Part shown: one piece after another, positions 45,287 through 56,966 of the stretch
Layout of the letters: the number at the start of each line of letters is the position of its first letter
How positions within the stretch are numbered: position 1 is the first letter of the stretch
Assembly (NCBI GenBank): GCA_022781715.1
Contig: JALETB010000022.1
Coordinates: 1 to 57,361, forward strand
DNA length: 57,361 bases
Direction: 5' to 3'
From: Clostridiales bacterium
GTDB taxonomy: Bacteria; Bacillota; Clostridia; Christensenellales; Borkfalkiaceae
Program-made: the position numbers and the translations under genes
Notes under the pieces: generated by a model
Databases searched by the model: none
The model's input: only the letters and a program-made list of their open reading frames with translations
Told to the model about the DNA's origin: nothing

Positions 45287-47077
45287 ATGATATTCGGAAA
45301 ATACATTAACAAATACTATCTTAAGTATTTATACATATTGCTGCTGGGACTTCTGTCTCTCGCCGCGGTGGACTACGCGCAACTGCTGATTCCCGAACTT
45401 TATAAATACATAATAAACGGAATCGGCAACGGTTTCAACACGATAAACGGGGTAGACGTTCCGTTCAATTTTGATTTCGTGCTTGATAAAATTTGTCTGC
45501 CGATGATAATCGTGATTCTCGTCATCGTTACGGGCAGATTTTTGTGGCGAATCTGCTTTTTCGGCGCGGGCGCGAAGGTGGAAGAGGATTTGCGCCTCAG
45601 AATGTTCGACCGCTGCAAAAACTTATCCGCGAGTTATTATCAGAAAAACAAAGTCGGCAACCTTATGTCGCTTTTCACGAACGACCTCGAGACTGTGCAG
45701 GATTGTTTCGGCTGGGGCGTTATGATGCTTTGCGACGCTCTGTTTCTCGGCGGAATGTCGTTTTACAAAATGGTTGCGTTAAAACCCTTGCTTGCGCTGT
45801 TTTCGCTTATTCCGCTCGCGTGCATGCTCGTCGCGGCGACGGTTATCGGCAATTATATGGAAAAGAAGTGGGAAACCCGTCAGGAAGCGTTTTCGCAACT
45901 TTCCGATTTCTCGCAGGAGAATTTCTCGGGAATAGCCGTAATCAAGGCGTTCGTAAAAGAGGGAAAAGAACTTTCGGCGTTCAAAAAACTCAACAAGCAC
46001 AACGAGGACGTAAACGTTGAATACGTTAAAGCGTCCACTATTCTTAATATCGCCATAACACTTTTCATCGAATCGGTCGTCTGCGTAATTCTCGGTTACG
46101 GCGGCTATCTCGTGTTCGCAGGCTCGTTCAATGCGGGCGAACTTATGGAATTCATCGGTTATTTCAATGCGATTATCTGGCCCGTTATGGCGATTTCGGA
46201 ACTTATCGGAATGAAATCCCGCGGTCAGGCCTCGCTCAGTCGAATCGGCGAGTTGCTTTCCGCCTTGCAGGACGTTAAGGACAGAGAGGGCGCGAAACCC
46301 CTCGGAAACGCGCGCGGCGAGATAGAGTTCAAAAATCTTACGTTCGCTTATCCGGACAGCGAAATTCCGTCCCTGAAGAACGTTTCTTTTAAAATCGAAG
46401 CGGGCGAAAACGTAGGAATCGTCGGAAGAACCGGTTCGGGCAAAACGACAATCGCCGACCTTATTTTAAGAACTTATAACGTTCCGGACGGCACGGTTTT
46501 CATCGACGGAAACGACGTGAACGACGTCACCATAGAATCGGTGAGAAAGAACGCGGCTTACGTTCCGCAGGATAACTTCCTTTTCAGCGACACGATCGAA
46601 AACAACATAGCGTTCGCTTCGGACGAGGTGAGTTTCGATGCGGTAGTCCGCTCGGCAAAACTCGCCGACGTGAACGGCAATATCATCGGATTCCGCGACG
46701 GATATCGTACGGTGCTCGGCGAAAGAGGCGTAACCGTTTCGGGCGGGCAGAAACAGAGAATTTCCATAGCGAGGGCGATGATGAAAAACGCGCCCGTGCT
46801 TATTCTCGACGACGCGGTTTCCGCAGTCGACACCGAAACCGAAAAGACCATTCTCGAAAACCTGCGCCTTACGAGAAAAGGCAAAACCACGATCTTAATC
46901 GCGCACAGAATATCCACGGTTAAAGGAATGGACAAAATAATTTATCTCGAGGACGGCGCAGTGGCGGCGGTCGGAACGCACGAGGAACTTATGAATACCT
47001 GCCCCGAATATAAAAGGACGGTCGAACTTCAGATTATCGAAGAGAAGAAAAAGAAGGAGGAAAACGAAAATGCGTGA
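45287..47077 (+). CDS. ABC transporter, permease/ATP-binding fusion (pair member 1)
   Basis: GRTGSGKTTI Walker A, VSGGQKQR signature, VLILDDAVSAVD. Confidence 0.95.
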   Translation: MIFGKYINKYYLKYLYILLLGLLSLAAVDYAQLLIPELYKYIINGIGNGFNTINGVDVPFNFDFVLDKICLPMIIVILVIVTGRFLWRICFFGAGAKVEEDLRLRMFDRCKNLSASYYQKNKVGNLMSLFTNDLETVQDCFGWGVMMLCDALFLGGMSFYKMVALKPLLALFSLIPLACMLVAATVIGNYMEKKWETRQEAFSQLSDFSQENFSGIAVIKAFVKEGKELSAFKKLNKHNEDVNVEYVKASTILNIAITLFIESVVCVILGYGGYLVFAGSFNAGELMEFIGYFNAIIWPVMAISELIGMKSRGQASLSRIGELLSALQDVKDREGAKPLGNARGEIEFKNLTFAYPDSEIPSLKNVSFKIEAGENVGIVGRTGSGKTTIADLILRTYNVPDGTVFIDGNDVNDVTIESVRKNAAYVPQDNFLFSDTIENNIAFASDEVSFDAVVRSAKLADVNGNIIGFRDGYRTVLGERGVTVSGGQKQRISIARAMMKNAPVLILDDAVSAVDTETEKTILENLRLTRKGKTTILIAHRISTVKGMDKIIYLEDGAVAAVGTHEELMNTCPEYKRTVELQIIEEKKKKEENENA

Positions 47078-48932
47078 ATATTATCCTCTTCTTTTAACGG
47101 GCGCGATAATAGGCGTTTTGTCGATCGTTTTCATAGTGGCGTTTCTCTCCATAAAGGATAAGAAAACCGCTATCGGATTCGACAGAAAAATGAAAGATAA
47201 AGAACTTATAGGCAGACTTCTTGCTTATGCTAAGCCTTATTGGAAGAGTTTTCTGTTCGTGTCGGTTCTCATGTTTTTCACCGTGTCTTACGACATAGTT
47301 TCGCCCTACATAATTTCCAACATCGAGGAACTCGTTCAGCAGGGCGGTTTCACGCTGAGCGAATTGTTCCTTAAAGTCGCGCTGTATGCGAGCATACTCA
47401 TCGTTTCGCTTGCATGTTCTTATTTTCAGGCGATTATTCTCCAGAAAACGGGGCAGAAAATCGTTTCTAAGTTAAGGGAAGATTTGTTCAGTCATATCGA
47501 AAGTCTTTCTCACGCGCAACTCAACACGATTCCCGTCGGCACGCTCGTCACGAGGGTGACGAACGATACGAATGCCCTCTCGATGCTTTTCACGAGTACG
47601 ATAGTCAATCTCGCGAAGAACGTTTTCGTCATCATAGGCGTAGTCGTCGCGATGCTTCTTTTAAATTATGAACTCGCGCTGATGGTGCTTTGTTTTGCTC
47701 CGTTCATCGTGCTTTTCACGGTCATTTTCAGAAAGTTTTCGAGAATGTCATATCGCAAAATCAAGGACGGAACGACCTCTGTGAACACCTTCCTTTCGGA
47801 AAACCTTTCCGGAATAAAAATAATTCAGATTTTCAATCGTGAAGAACGTAAAAAGGAAGAATTCAAAAAGAAAAACTCCGCGCTTGCCAAGGCGAGATTT
47901 TCCGAGATTTTCGTTTTCGGAATTTTCCGCCCCACGGTTTATATGCTTTACGCATGCGCCCTTCTTTGCCTGTTCTATCTCGGCTCGAAGGGTTATCTCG
48001 ATAACGCCGAGTTTCTCGGGCAGAAGATGACCGCCCCCGTAATCGTCGCGTTTTATATGTACATTTCGAAGTTTTTCAACCCGATTCAGAACCTTGCGGA
48101 GCAGTTCAACTTCCTGCAGTCGGCTTTTGCTTCGGCGGAAAAAATCTTCACGATTATGGATATCGACCCCGAAGTCAAGGACGAGCCGGATGCTATCGAA
48201 CTGGACGAAGTGAAAGGCGAAATAGAGTTTAAGGACGTGTGGTTTTCTTATGTCGAAAACGAGTGGGTGCTTAAAGGCGTTTCTTTCAAGGTGAACGCCG
48301 GCGAAACGGTCGCTTTCGTCGGCGCTACGGGTTCCGGCAAAACGACGATTCTTTCGCTTATCTGCCGAAATTACGATATTCAGAAAGGCGAAATCCTGCT
48401 TGACGGAATAAATATCAGGCACATCAAAAAGTCGTCTTTGCGCAAGCATTTCGGGCAGATGTTGCAGGACGTTTTCCTGTTCTCCGGCACGATAAGGAGC
48501 AATATAGTTCTCCGCGAAGAATCTTTCACGGACGAGGAGATCAACGAGGCTTGCCGCTACGTTAACGCCGATAAATTCATCGATAAACTCCCCGCAAAAC
48601 TCGACGAGGAAGTCCGCGAGAGGGGCAACAACTTCTCTGCGGGACAGCGGCAGTTGCTTTCGTTCGCGAGAACGATAATTCATCGCCCGGAAGTTATGAT
48701 TCTGGACGAAGCGACGGCTAATATCGACACGGAAACGGAAATTCTCATTCAGGATTCGCTCGAAAAGATGATGAATATCGGCACGATGCTCATTGTCGCT
48801 CACAGGCTTTCCACGATCCGCAACGCCGACAAAATAATCGTCATCCACAAAGGCGTAATCGAGGAAGAGGGCAGCCACGAAGAACTTCTCGAAAAAAAAG
48901 GCAGATATTACGGTCTGTACGCAAATCAATAA
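47070..48932 (+). CDS. ABC transporter, permease/ATP-binding fusion (pair member 2)
   Basis: GATGSGKTTI, FSAGQRQL, VMILDEATANID; overlaps member 1, suggesting a heterodimer. Confidence 0.95.
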   Translation: MREYYPLLLTGAIIGVLSIVFIVAFLSIKDKKTAIGFDRKMKDKELIGRLLAYAKPYWKSFLFVSVLMFFTVSYDIVSPYIISNIEELVQQGGFTLSELFLKVALYASILIVSLACSYFQAIILQKTGQKIVSKLREDLFSHIESLSHAQLNTIPVGTLVTRVTNDTNALSMLFTSTIVNLAKNVFVIIGVVVAMLLLNYELALMVLCFAPFIVLFTVIFRKFSRMSYRKIKDGTTSVNTFLSENLSGIKIIQIFNREERKKEEFKKKNSALAKARFSEIFVFGIFRPTVYMLYACALLCLFYLGSKGYLDNAEFLGQKMTAPVIVAFYMYISKFFNPIQNLAEQFNFLQSAFASAEKIFTIMDIDPEVKDEPDAIELDEVKGEIEFKDVWFSYVENEWVLKGVSFKVNAGETVAFVGATGSGKTTILSLICRNYDIQKGEILLDGINIRHIKKSSLRKHFGQMLQDVFLFSGTIRSNIVLREESFTDEEINEACRYVNADKFIDKLPAKLDEEVRERGNNFSAGQRQLLSFARTIIHRPEVMILDEATANIDTETEILIQDSLEKMMNIGTMLIVAHRLSTIRNADKIIVIHKGVIEEEGSHEELLEKKGRYYGLYANQ

Positions 48933-48998
48933 CAAAACGGTAGATATTTTACCTCCATTGTGGTACAATATTGTTGAAATATAAAACAAGGTTTAAAT

Positions 48999-49715
48999 AT
49001 GAACGATTTTGAACAAAATAAATTCAGCGAAGTCGTTTCCGCCGACAACGAAGAGGCGGAACAACTCGAAATGTCTGAAGCGAAGGAAATTCCGCAAATA
49101 GACGTTCCGGCGGACGGCGAAGAAACCGAACCGACCGCAACGGCGGAAGAATCCGGAACGCCGGACGGCACGGAACAACTCGAAATCCCCATGGAAGAAT
49201 CCGCAAAGGAAACCGATAAGGAAGAATCCGCAAATGGAATCGATACGGATGAACTCGCGGACGGAATTTTCGCAGAGGAGCCTGCGAACGAAGTTCCCGC
49301 AGAACAACCGGCAAACGAAGTTCCCGCGGCAGAACCTGCGAATGGCACGAGCAGTTTCCGCACCGAAGAAGACGCTGCGTTCACGGCGGAATACGGAGAA
49401 TATCTGGCGAAGAGAAAATATAACAGAACGCCGCTTATTCTCGCGCTTTTCGGGCTTATGTTTTCCGTGTTTTACGGCGCGGGAATCGTTTTGGGAATAA
49501 TCGCGCTCGTTCTGGGCGCGATCAGATATCGCGTTCATAAGTCCGAGCCGTTGAAATGGGCGATCGTCTTGTCGATAGTCTGCATCGCTCTTTCTCTCGC
49601 GTTTATTTTCGCGGTGTCCGGTTCGGCGCTTATAGCCTTCATCAGGCAAATCGAGCAGGAAGAAAGTCAGCAAGGGCTGATAAGAGCGTTCGCACGGGAG
49701 TTATTTGGAAGATAA
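48999..49715 (+). CDS. Membrane protein with acidic low-complexity N-terminus (DUF4190-like C-terminus)
   Basis: Glu-rich region with EPANEVPAEQPANEVPAAEPANG repeats, two C-terminal TMs. Confidence 0.7.
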   Translation: MNDFEQNKFSEVVSADNEEAEQLEMSEAKEIPQIDVPADGEETEPTATAEESGTPDGTEQLEIPMEESAKETDKEESANGIDTDELADGIFAEEPANEVPAEQPANEVPAAEPANGTSSFRTEEDAAFTAEYGEYLAKRKYNRTPLILALFGLMFSVFYGAGIVLGIIALVLGAIRYRVHKSEPLKWAIVLSIVCIALSLAFIFAVSGSALIAFIRQIEQEESQQGLIRAFARELFGR

Positions 49716-50082
49716 TCTGTATAATTTGCTTTCGCACATAAGCGAGGAGTGCAAAGGGAAATACGTGTTGTTTCCGAAGAAAAAACTTCTCGGCGCGTGC
49801 GGCGGCGAAACTGTTACGGAAGAAGAATTAAACGTTTATATAGATTCGCTCGCGGCGGCGGGTTATCTCGACAAAAAGTACGCGGATAACGACGTCGTGC
49901 TATTAAAACCGCTCGGCAAAAGCCTTACGGCGAGCCGGGACGAAAGTCCTGCCCCGCATGAAGTTTTTCCCGCTCCGGACGGCGGCGGAACCGTAAGCGA
50001 ATTTTTAAGGTTTATAATAGCGTTTCTTGGCGGATTTTCGGGCGCGCTTGCGGGAATGGCGGTGTTTGCTTTGCTATGCTGA
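49705..50082 (+). CDS. Small protein: winged-helix-like N-terminus + C-terminal TM (paralogue A)
   Basis: YVLFPKKKLLGACGGETVTEEELNVYIDSLAAAGYLDKKYADNDVVLLKPLGKSL; TM at C-terminus; TTG start. Confidence 0.6.
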   Translation: MEDNLYNLLSHISEECKGKYVLFPKKKLLGACGGETVTEEELNVYIDSLAAAGYLDKKYADNDVVLLKPLGKSLTASRDESPAPHEVFPAPDGGGTVSEFLRFIIAFLGGFSGALAGMAVFALLC

Positions 50083-50429
50083 CGAGAACGGAAAGAAAAG
50101 TCGTCAAAGCCGTCATCGCGGCGGGCGCGGAAAAAGAGAGTTTTCTCATTCCCGAAAAGAGTCTGTTATCTGCCTGCAAAATGGATAAAAAGGACTTGCC
50201 AAAACTGAGAAAAACGCTCAATTCGCTTTCGCTGGACGGTTATTTTGACCTTATAAGGTGTTTAAACGGCGGCGAGGAAACGCTATGCGTCGTTCCCCGG
50301 CACAAGTTGCTTTGTTACAAGCGCGAAAAACGCGAACTCGTCAACGGAATTGCGATAAAGATATTGCTTGCCGTCCTCGGCTCGATAACGGCGTTTATCG
50401 TCACGAGGATTCTTTACGGTTTGTTTTAA
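50076..50429 (+). CDS. Small protein: winged-helix-like N-terminus + C-terminal TM (paralogue B)
   Basis: SFLIPEKSLLSACKMDKKDLPKLRKTLNSLSLDGYFDLIRCLNGGEETLCVVPRHKL; same architecture as neighbour. Confidence 0.6.
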   Translation: MLTRTERKVVKAVIAAGAEKESFLIPEKSLLSACKMDKKDLPKLRKTLNSLSLDGYFDLIRCLNGGEETLCVVPRHKLLCYKREKRELVNGIAIKILLAVLGSITAFIVTRILYGLF

Positions 50430-50453
50430 TGTGGTTTACGGTTTGTTTTAACG

Positions 50454-52424
50454 ATGGAAAAAAAGAAATTTATATTACATTCCGAATATAAGCCGACGGG
50501 CGACCAGCCCGAAGCGATAAAAAGCCTCACCGAAGGCATCGAGGACGGGCTTCGTTCGCAGGTGCTTGTCGGCGTAACGGGCAGCGGAAAAACGTTCACC
50601 ATGGCTAACGTAATTCAGAACGTTCAACGCCCCGCGCTCGTCATAGCGCACAACAAAACACTCGCGGCGCAACTCTGCAACGAGTTCCGCGAGTTTTTCC
50701 CCGAAAACAGAGTGGAATATTTTGTTTCCTATTACGATTATTATCAGCCGGAGTCGTATATTCCCTCAACGGATACTTATATAGAAAAAGACCTTTCGAT
50801 AAACGACGAGATCGATAAACTCCGCCATAGCGCGACTTGCAGTCTGGCGGAGCGTAACGACGTAATAGTCGTAGCGTCCGTTTCGTGCATTTACGGGCTC
50901 GGCGCGCCGGAAGAATATTTCGCCCTCGCCATTTCCGTGCGCGAAGGCGACACGCTCGACCGCGACGAACTCATGCGCAAACTTGTTTCCCGTCAGTACG
51001 AAAGGAAAGATATGGACTTCATGAGGGCGTCGTTCCGCGTTCGGGGCGACGTCGTCGAAATTTTTCCTGCTTCGTCGGATTCGGTTTACGTCCGCGTCGA
51101 ATTTTTCGGCGACGAGGTTGAAAAAATCAGCGAATGCGATTTCGTCACGGGCAAGGTGATTTCCCGCTTGTCGCACGTGGCGATTTTCCCCGCGAGCCAT
51201 TACGCCGTGGGCGACGAAAAAATGGAGGACTCCTTAAAGCGTATTGAAACGGATATGCGCGAAGAGGTGGAGGCTCTCAAAAAACAGGATAAACTTCTCG
51301 AGGCGCAAAGGCTTTTGCAGCGCACGAGTTACGATATCGAAATGATGCGGGAGATCGGTTATTGCAGCGGCGTTGAGAATTACAGCCGGTATTTCGACGG
51401 CAGAAAACCCGGCGACCCGCCTTTCACCCTTCTCGATTATTTCCCGAAGAACTTCATAACTTTCATCGACGAAAGTCATATGACCGTTCCGCAGATCCGT
51501 GCGATGTATAACGGCGACAGGTCGAGAAAGCAGAACCTTGTCGATTTCGGTTTCAGACTGAAGTCGGCTTACGACAACCGACCGCTCACGTTCGCGGAGT
51601 TCGATTCGAGAGTGGGGCAGACGATTTTCATTTCCGCCACGCCCGCGCAGTATGAACTTTCGGTTTCGGATAACAACGCGGAGCAGGTCATCCGCCCCAC
51701 GGGGCTTCTCGATCCGCTCGTGGAAGTCCGCCCGACGAAAGGACAGATAGACGACCTGCAGAGCGAAATCGGCAAGACAATCGCCGGAAAGGGCAGGATT
51801 CTCGTCACCACGCTCACCAAGAGAATGGCGGAAAGTCTTACCGACTTTTTGAAAGAACAGTCGATAAAAGTTCGTTATATGCACAGTGACGTGGACACGC
51901 TCGAAAGAATAGACATAATTCAGGAACTTCGCCGCGGCGACATCGACGTGCTTGTCGGGATAAACCTTTTAAGAGAGGGGTTGGACTTGCCGGAAGTGAA
52001 ACTCGTGGCTATTCTCGACGCGGATAAAGAGGGTTTTCTCCGAAGCGACACCGCGCTCATTCAGACGATAGGCAGAACGGCGCGAAACGCCGAGGGCAGA
52101 GTTATAATGTATGCGGACGTAATCACCGATTCGATGCGCCGCGCGATGGACGAAACGGCGAGAAGAAGAAAAATTCAGCAGGAATATAACGAAAAACACG
52201 GTATTGTTCCGAAAACGATAATCAAAAAAATAACCAACACGCTCGAAATATCGAAAAAAGTCGACCCTGCGAAGGAGATTGCGGCGAAGGATATCCCGGA
52301 AGAAATCGAAAAATTGCAGGCGATAATGAAAATCGCTTCCAAAAATCTCGATTTTGAAAAGTGCATCGAACTGCGCGATACGATAGCGAAACTCAAACAA
52401 AGGCTCAGAGCAAGCCTGAAATAA
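50454..52424 (+). CDS. uvrB: Excinuclease ABC subunit B
   Basis: [40 protein letters not shown]-terminal UVR motif. Confidence 0.98.
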   Translation: MEKKKFILHSEYKPTGDQPEAIKSLTEGIEDGLRSQVLVGVTGSGKTFTMANVIQNVQRPALVIAHNKTLAAQLCNEFREFFPENRVEYFVSYYDYYQPESYIPSTDTYIEKDLSINDEIDKLRHSATCSLAERNDVIVVASVSCIYGLGAPEEYFALAISVREGDTLDRDELMRKLVSRQYERKDMDFMRASFRVRGDVVEIFPASSDSVYVRVEFFGDEVEKISECDFVTGKVISRLSHVAIFPASHYAVGDEKMEDSLKRIETDMREEVEALKKQDKLLEAQRLLQRTSYDIEMMREIGYCSGVENYSRYFDGRKPGDPPFTLLDYFPKNFITFIDESHMTVPQIRAMYNGDRSRKQNLVDFGFRLKSAYDNRPLTFAEFDSRVGQTIFISATPAQYELSVSDNNAEQVIRPTGLLDPLVEVRPTKGQIDDLQSEIGKTIAGKGRILVTTLTKRMAESLTDFLKEQSIKVRYMHSDVDTLERIDIIQELRRGDIDVLVGINLLREGLDLPEVKLVAILDADKEGFLRSDTALIQTIGRTARNAEGRVIMYADVITDSMRRAMDETARRRKIQQEYNEKHGIVPKTIIKKITNTLEISKKVDPAKEIAAKDIPEEIEKLQAIMKIASKNLDFEKCIELRDTIAKLKQRLRASLK

Positions 52425-52453
52425 CGAAATAACGTTAAAAAACGACAAATAAC

Positions 52454-55282
52454 ATGTTGAATTACATCAGAATAAAAGGGGCTAAGGAAAACAACCTTAA
52501 AAACATCAGCCTCGACATACCGAGAGATAAACTCGTGGTTTTCACTGGGCTATCCGGCAGCGGAAAATCCACGCTGGCGTTCGACACCATTTTCGCCGAA
52601 GGACAGAGAAAGTATATGGAAAGCCTTTCGAGTTACGCGAGAATGTTCCTTGGGCAAATGGAAAAACCTGACGTGGAAAGCATAGAGGGCTTGTCCCCTG
52701 CTATTTCCATAGACCAGAAAACAACGTCCAACAACCCGCGTTCCACCGTGGGAACGGTCACGGAAATTTACGATTATTTAAGACTTTTATATGCGAGGGT
52801 AGGCGTTCCGCATTGCCCCAAGTGCGGCAGAGTGATCGAAAGAACCACGGTCGATTCGATAGCGGAAAAAGTCATGGCTATGGGCGAGGGGAAGAAAATT
52901 CTCGTCAACGCGCCCGTCGTCCGCGGAAGAAAGGGCGAATATTCCAAGCAGATCGAAAGTTACCGCAAAAGCGGCTACGCGAGAATAGAAATCGACGGCT
53001 CGGTTTTCGATTTGTCTGAGGAGATTAAACTCGAAAAAAACATTAAACACAACATTTCCGTCGTCGTGGACAGGCTTATCGTCAAGGACGGAATGAGAAA
53101 ACGCCTTACGGACAGCCTGGAAACGGCTCTCAGACTCGCCGAAGGGCTTGTCGCGATCGAGAGCGACGGCGTAACCACGCTGTATTCCACGAATTACAGT
53201 TGCCCCGATTGCGGAATCTCCATAGAAGAGATAGAGCCGAGATTATTCTCGTTCAACAACCCGTTCGGCGCGTGTCCTGAGTGTAAAGGGCTGGGTTACA
53301 CGCAGAGGATAGACGAAAAACTCGTCATCGGCGACCCGAACAGATCTCTCCGCGAGGGAGCGATGACGGTCACGGGCTGGAATCTCGACACCGGCAGAAT
53401 GACGGAAATGTATTTCCGCGCGCTTTCAAAGCATTACGGATTCAGTCTCGACACGCCCGTCAAAGACCTGCCGCAGGATATCGTGAATATTCTTTTATAC
53501 GGCACGAACGGCGAGAAAATAAGAACCACTTATTCGTCGCGGACGTTCAGTGGCAGTTACGAATCGGCTTACGAGGGCGTGATAAACAATCTCGCCAGAA
53601 GATACAGAGAAACCACGAGCGATTACACCAAGAGCGAAATAGAGAAGTATATGGTCAATTCGCCCTGCTCGGAGTGCCGCGGTTTAAGGCTCAAAAAGGA
53701 AGCGCTCGCCGTCACGGTGGGCAGCCTTAACATCGCTCGGCTTTGCGATTTGCCCGTCGTAAAAATCACGGATTTCATAGATGAACTCGTCCTTTCGGAA
53801 ACGGAGAGCATAATCGCCACGCCGATCGTGAAAGAGATAAAAGCGCGCCTTAAATTCCTCACGGACGTAGGGCTCGGATACCTTACCCTTTCGAGAAGCG
53901 CAGGAACTCTTTCGGGCGGCGAAGCGCAGCGAATAAGGCTCGCAACGCAGATCGGAAGCGGGCTTACGGGCGTGTTGTACATTCTCGACGAGCCGAGCAT
54001 AGGTTTGCACCAGCGCGATAACGAAAAACTCATAAAAACGCTCGAAAGGCTCCGCGATCTAGGGAATACCGTCATCGTCGTCGAACACGACGAAGACACC
54101 ATGCGGGCGGCGGATTATATCGTGGATATAGGTCCTAAGGCAGGCGTTCACGGAGGCGAAGTGGTCGCGACGGGCAGCGTTGAAGATATCTGCAAAGAGC
54201 CGAGGTCGATAACGGGCGATTATCTTTCCGGCAGACGGAAAATCGAAATACCGCTCGCAAGAAAACAGCCCGACGGCAGGTGGCTCAAAATTTTCGGCGC
54301 AAGGCAGAACAACCTTAAAAACGTAAACGTAAAATTCCCCGTCGGGTTATTCACGGCGGTCACGGGCGTTTCGGGCAGCGGCAAGAGTTCGCTCGTAAAC
54401 GAAGTCCTGTTGCCTATAACTTCCAACGAACTCAACGGTTCGAAGATTCGTTACGGCGATTGCGACAAAATCGAGGGTATAGAGTATTTCGATAAAGTCA
54501 TCGCGATCGATCAGTCGCCGATAGGTCGGACGCCGAGGTCGAACGCCGCCACTTACACGGGCGCATTCACCTATATCAGAGAACTTTTCGCCGCGTCGAA
54601 CGACGCTAAGGAAAGGGGTTATAAGGCGGGCAGATTCTCGTTCAACGTTGCCGGAGGCAGATGCGAAAAATGTCAGGGCGACGGCATAATCAAAATCGAA
54701 ATGCACTTCCTGCCGGACGTTTTCGTTCCGTGCGAGCAGTGCAAAGGCAAGAGATATAACCACGAAACTCTTGAAGTTAAATTCAAGGGCAAAAACATTG
54801 CCGACGTTCTCGATATGACGGTGGACGAGGCTGTGGAATATTTCGAAAATATCCCGAGGATTTACTCCAAAATCAAAACGTTGCAGGACGTAGGACTCGG
54901 TTATATAAAACTCGGTCAGCCGGCAACCACGCTTTCGGGCGGCGAGGCTCAAAGGGTTAAACTCGCAACCGAACTCGCAAAACGTTCCACGGGCAGAACG
55001 CTTTATATTCTCGACGAACCCACCACCGGGCTTCACAGTTACGACGTGGACAAACTTATCGGGATTTTAAACAGACTCCGCGATTCGGGCAATACGATAA
55101 TCGTCATCGAGCATAATCTCGACGTGATAAAAGTTGCCGATTACATCGTGGATTTAGGTCCCGAGGGCGGCGACGGCGGCGGAACGGTCATCGCGGAGGG
55201 CAGCCCGGAAAAAGTTGCCGAAAACGAAAAAAGTTATACGGGGCAATTCCTTAAAAAGATGCTCCGGGGGAGATACGAATGA
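52454..55282 (+). CDS. uvrA: Excinuclease ABC subunit A
   Basis: [42 protein letters not shown], zinc motifs, two ABC signature motifs. Confidence 0.98.
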   Translation: MLNYIRIKGAKENNLKNISLDIPRDKLVVFTGLSGSGKSTLAFDTIFAEGQRKYMESLSSYARMFLGQMEKPDVESIEGLSPAISIDQKTTSNNPRSTVGTVTEIYDYLRLLYARVGVPHCPKCGRVIERTTVDSIAEKVMAMGEGKKILVNAPVVRGRKGEYSKQIESYRKSGYARIEIDGSVFDLSEEIKLEKNIKHNISVVVDRLIVKDGMRKRLTDSLETALRLAEGLVAIESDGVTTLYSTNYSCPDCGISIEEIEPRLFSFNNPFGACPECKGLGYTQRIDEKLVIGDPNRSLREGAMTVTGWNLDTGRMTEMYFRALSKHYGFSLDTPVKDLPQDIVNILLYGTNGEKIRTTYSSRTFSGSYESAYEGVINNLARRYRETTSDYTKSEIEKYMVNSPCSECRGLRLKKEALAVTVGSLNIARLCDLPVVKITDFIDELVLSETESIIATPIVKEIKARLKFLTDVGLGYLTLSRSAGTLSGGEAQRIRLATQIGSGLTGVLYILDEPSIGLHQRDNEKLIKTLERLRDLGNTVIVVEHDEDTMRAADYIVDIGPKAGVHGGEVVATGSVEDICKEPRSITGDYLSGRRKIEIPLARKQPDGRWLKIFGARQNNLKNVNVKFPVGLFTAVTGVSGSGKSSLVNEVLLPITSNELNGSKIRYGDCDKIEGIEYFDKVIAIDQSPIGRTPRSNAATYTGAFTYIRELFAASNDAKERGYKAGRFSFNVAGGRCEKCQGDGIIKIEMHFLPDVFVPCEQCKGKRYNHETLEVKFKGKNIADVLDMTVDEAVEYFENIPRIYSKIKTLQDVGLGYIKLGQPATTLSGGEAQRVKLATELAKRSTGRTLYILDEPTTGLHSYDVDKLIGILNRLRDSGNTIIVIEHNLDVIKVADYIVDLGPEGGDGGGTVIAEGSPEKVAENEKSYTGQFLKKMLRGRYE

Positions 55283-55794
55283 TAAGAGACGAATATAACA
55301 AAAAGAAGCAAACCACGGCAAAATTCAGCGCGAAGGAAGAGAGAAAAAAGAAGGAACTCGGCGAGCGGAATTATTACGCAATGCAAATCCCCAAAATCAC
55401 GGATATGTGCAAGGCTCTTTCAACGTCGTTTCTCATAACGATGATTTTTCTCGCCATCGCTTATGCAGTGATTCTCCTTTCGTTCATCGTTTTAAGAGGC
55501 ACCGAAACGCCTTACAGCACCACGAAATTTATCGTTTACACGTCGATTTTCGGCGCGCTTGTCGTATTTTTCGTCTTGTGGCATCTGGTCATCAAGCCCG
55601 CCGAACTCAGAAAAGTGGAGAGATATAAGGCGGAAATCGACAGAATAAACGCGGAAAACCTCAAAAAGATGAGTTATCGTTACGTGCCGACGCAGGCGGT
55701 AAACGTCGCCAAATCGACCGACGACGAAAAATGCGCGGCGGAAAACGCAATCAAAACAGCCGAAAATGATAAAAATACGGCGGGCAACGCTTAA
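55279..55794 (+). CDS. Hypothetical membrane protein
   Basis: ATGA overlap with uvrA; two TMs; charged termini. Confidence 0.7.
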   Translation: MIRDEYNKKKQTTAKFSAKEERKKKELGERNYYAMQIPKITDMCKALSTSFLITMIFLAIAYAVILLSFIVLRGTETPYSTTKFIVYTSIFGALVVFFVLWHLVIKPAELRKVERYKAEIDRINAENLKKMSYRYVPTQAVNVAKSTDDEKCAAENAIKTAENDKNTAGNA

Positions 55795-55881
55795 ATTCAA
55801 GAAAAAAGACGCTTTAAGCATTAAAAATTATTGACTGAAAAGGATAAAAGTGTTAAAATAAATAAACAAATGAGGCGTGAT

Positions 55882-56946
55882 ATGAATTTTAAAAACTATG
55901 ACGTCGCCCTTATAACGGACGAAAAACAGAGAATGTACTTTCTCGGATTTCACAGCACGGCAGGATATGTCCTTATAACCAAGGAAAAAACTTATTTCGT
56001 CGTCGATAACAGATATCTCAAAGCGGCGGAAAAGGCTTTGAAACCCAAGGGAATCGAAGTCGCTCTCGGCGCTGATTATTCTTTCCTTACGCGCCTTGCG
56101 GAAGAAAAGGGTTATAAAACCGTCGCTATAGATTACGGCGTAGTCACTCTTGCCGGGTTCGAAGCGTTAAAGGCTCTGGGTTTCGCTTATGTGGACGCGT
56201 CGGCGGAAATTCGCGACCTTATGTCCGTAAAGACTGAAGAAGAGATAAAATATATCAAAAAGGCTTGCGATATTGCCGAAAAGGCGTGGCTCGACACCCT
56301 TCCTTTCATAAAAGAAGGCGTAACCGAAAGGCAGGTCGCCAACGAACTGGAATATAATTTCAAAAAGAGAGGCGCGTCCGGAACGTCGTTCGATACGATA
56401 GTCGCGTTCGGCAAAAACGCCGCCGTTCCCCACCACGAAACGGGCGACACGAAACTTAAATACGGCGAGTGTGTTCTTATGGACTTCGGCTGCCTTTACA
56501 AAGGTTATTGTTCGGATATGACGAGAACCATGTTCTACGGCGAGCCGACCGAACCTTTCAAAAAAGCCTATCTTGCCGTTCTCACCGCACATATGAAAGC
56601 CGCTGAAGGAATCAAAGAAGGAATGACGGGCAAGGAAGCGGACGGAATCGCGAGAGATGTTCTTTCTTCGCTCGGTTACGGCAAATATTTCACTCACTCG
56701 TTAGGTCACGGCATCGGCGTGAATATTCACGAATATCCGTATCTTTCGCCGAAGGGTGAAGCCGCTCTTAAAAACAACATGGTTTTTTCCAACGAACCGG
56801 GCGTGTATCTCGACGGTAAGTTCGGTATAAGAATAGAGGATAGTTGTCACCTCGAAAACGGAAAGTACAAAACGTTTATGAAAGACGACAAGTCGCTTAT
56901 AATTCTCGGCGGCGACAAAATCAAAAGAGAAAAACTTTACAAATAA
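55882..56946 (+). CDS. pepP: Xaa-Pro aminopeptidase (M24 family)
   Basis: [48 protein letters not shown]. Confidence 0.95.
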   Translation: MNFKNYDVALITDEKQRMYFLGFHSTAGYVLITKEKTYFVVDNRYLKAAEKALKPKGIEVALGADYSFLTRLAEEKGYKTVAIDYGVVTLAGFEALKALGFAYVDASAEIRDLMSVKTEEEIKYIKKACDIAEKAWLDTLPFIKEGVTERQVANELEYNFKKRGASGTSFDTIVAFGKNAAVPHHETGDTKLKYGECVLMDFGCLYKGYCSDMTRTMFYGEPTEPFKKAYLAVLTAHMKAAEGIKEGMTGKEADGIARDVLSSLGYGKYFTHSLGHGIGVNIHEYPYLSPKGEAALKNNMVFSNEPGVYLDGKFGIRIEDSCHLENGKYKTFMKDDKSLIILGGDKIKREKLYK

Positions 56947-56966
56947 GAAGTTTAAGGAGATTATTT

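Noticed and set aside
45287-48932. ABC exporter pair as a bacteriocin/lantibiotic system
   Set aside because: No precursor peptide, modification enzyme or peptidase C39 domain seen nearby; generic multidrug-type heterodimer
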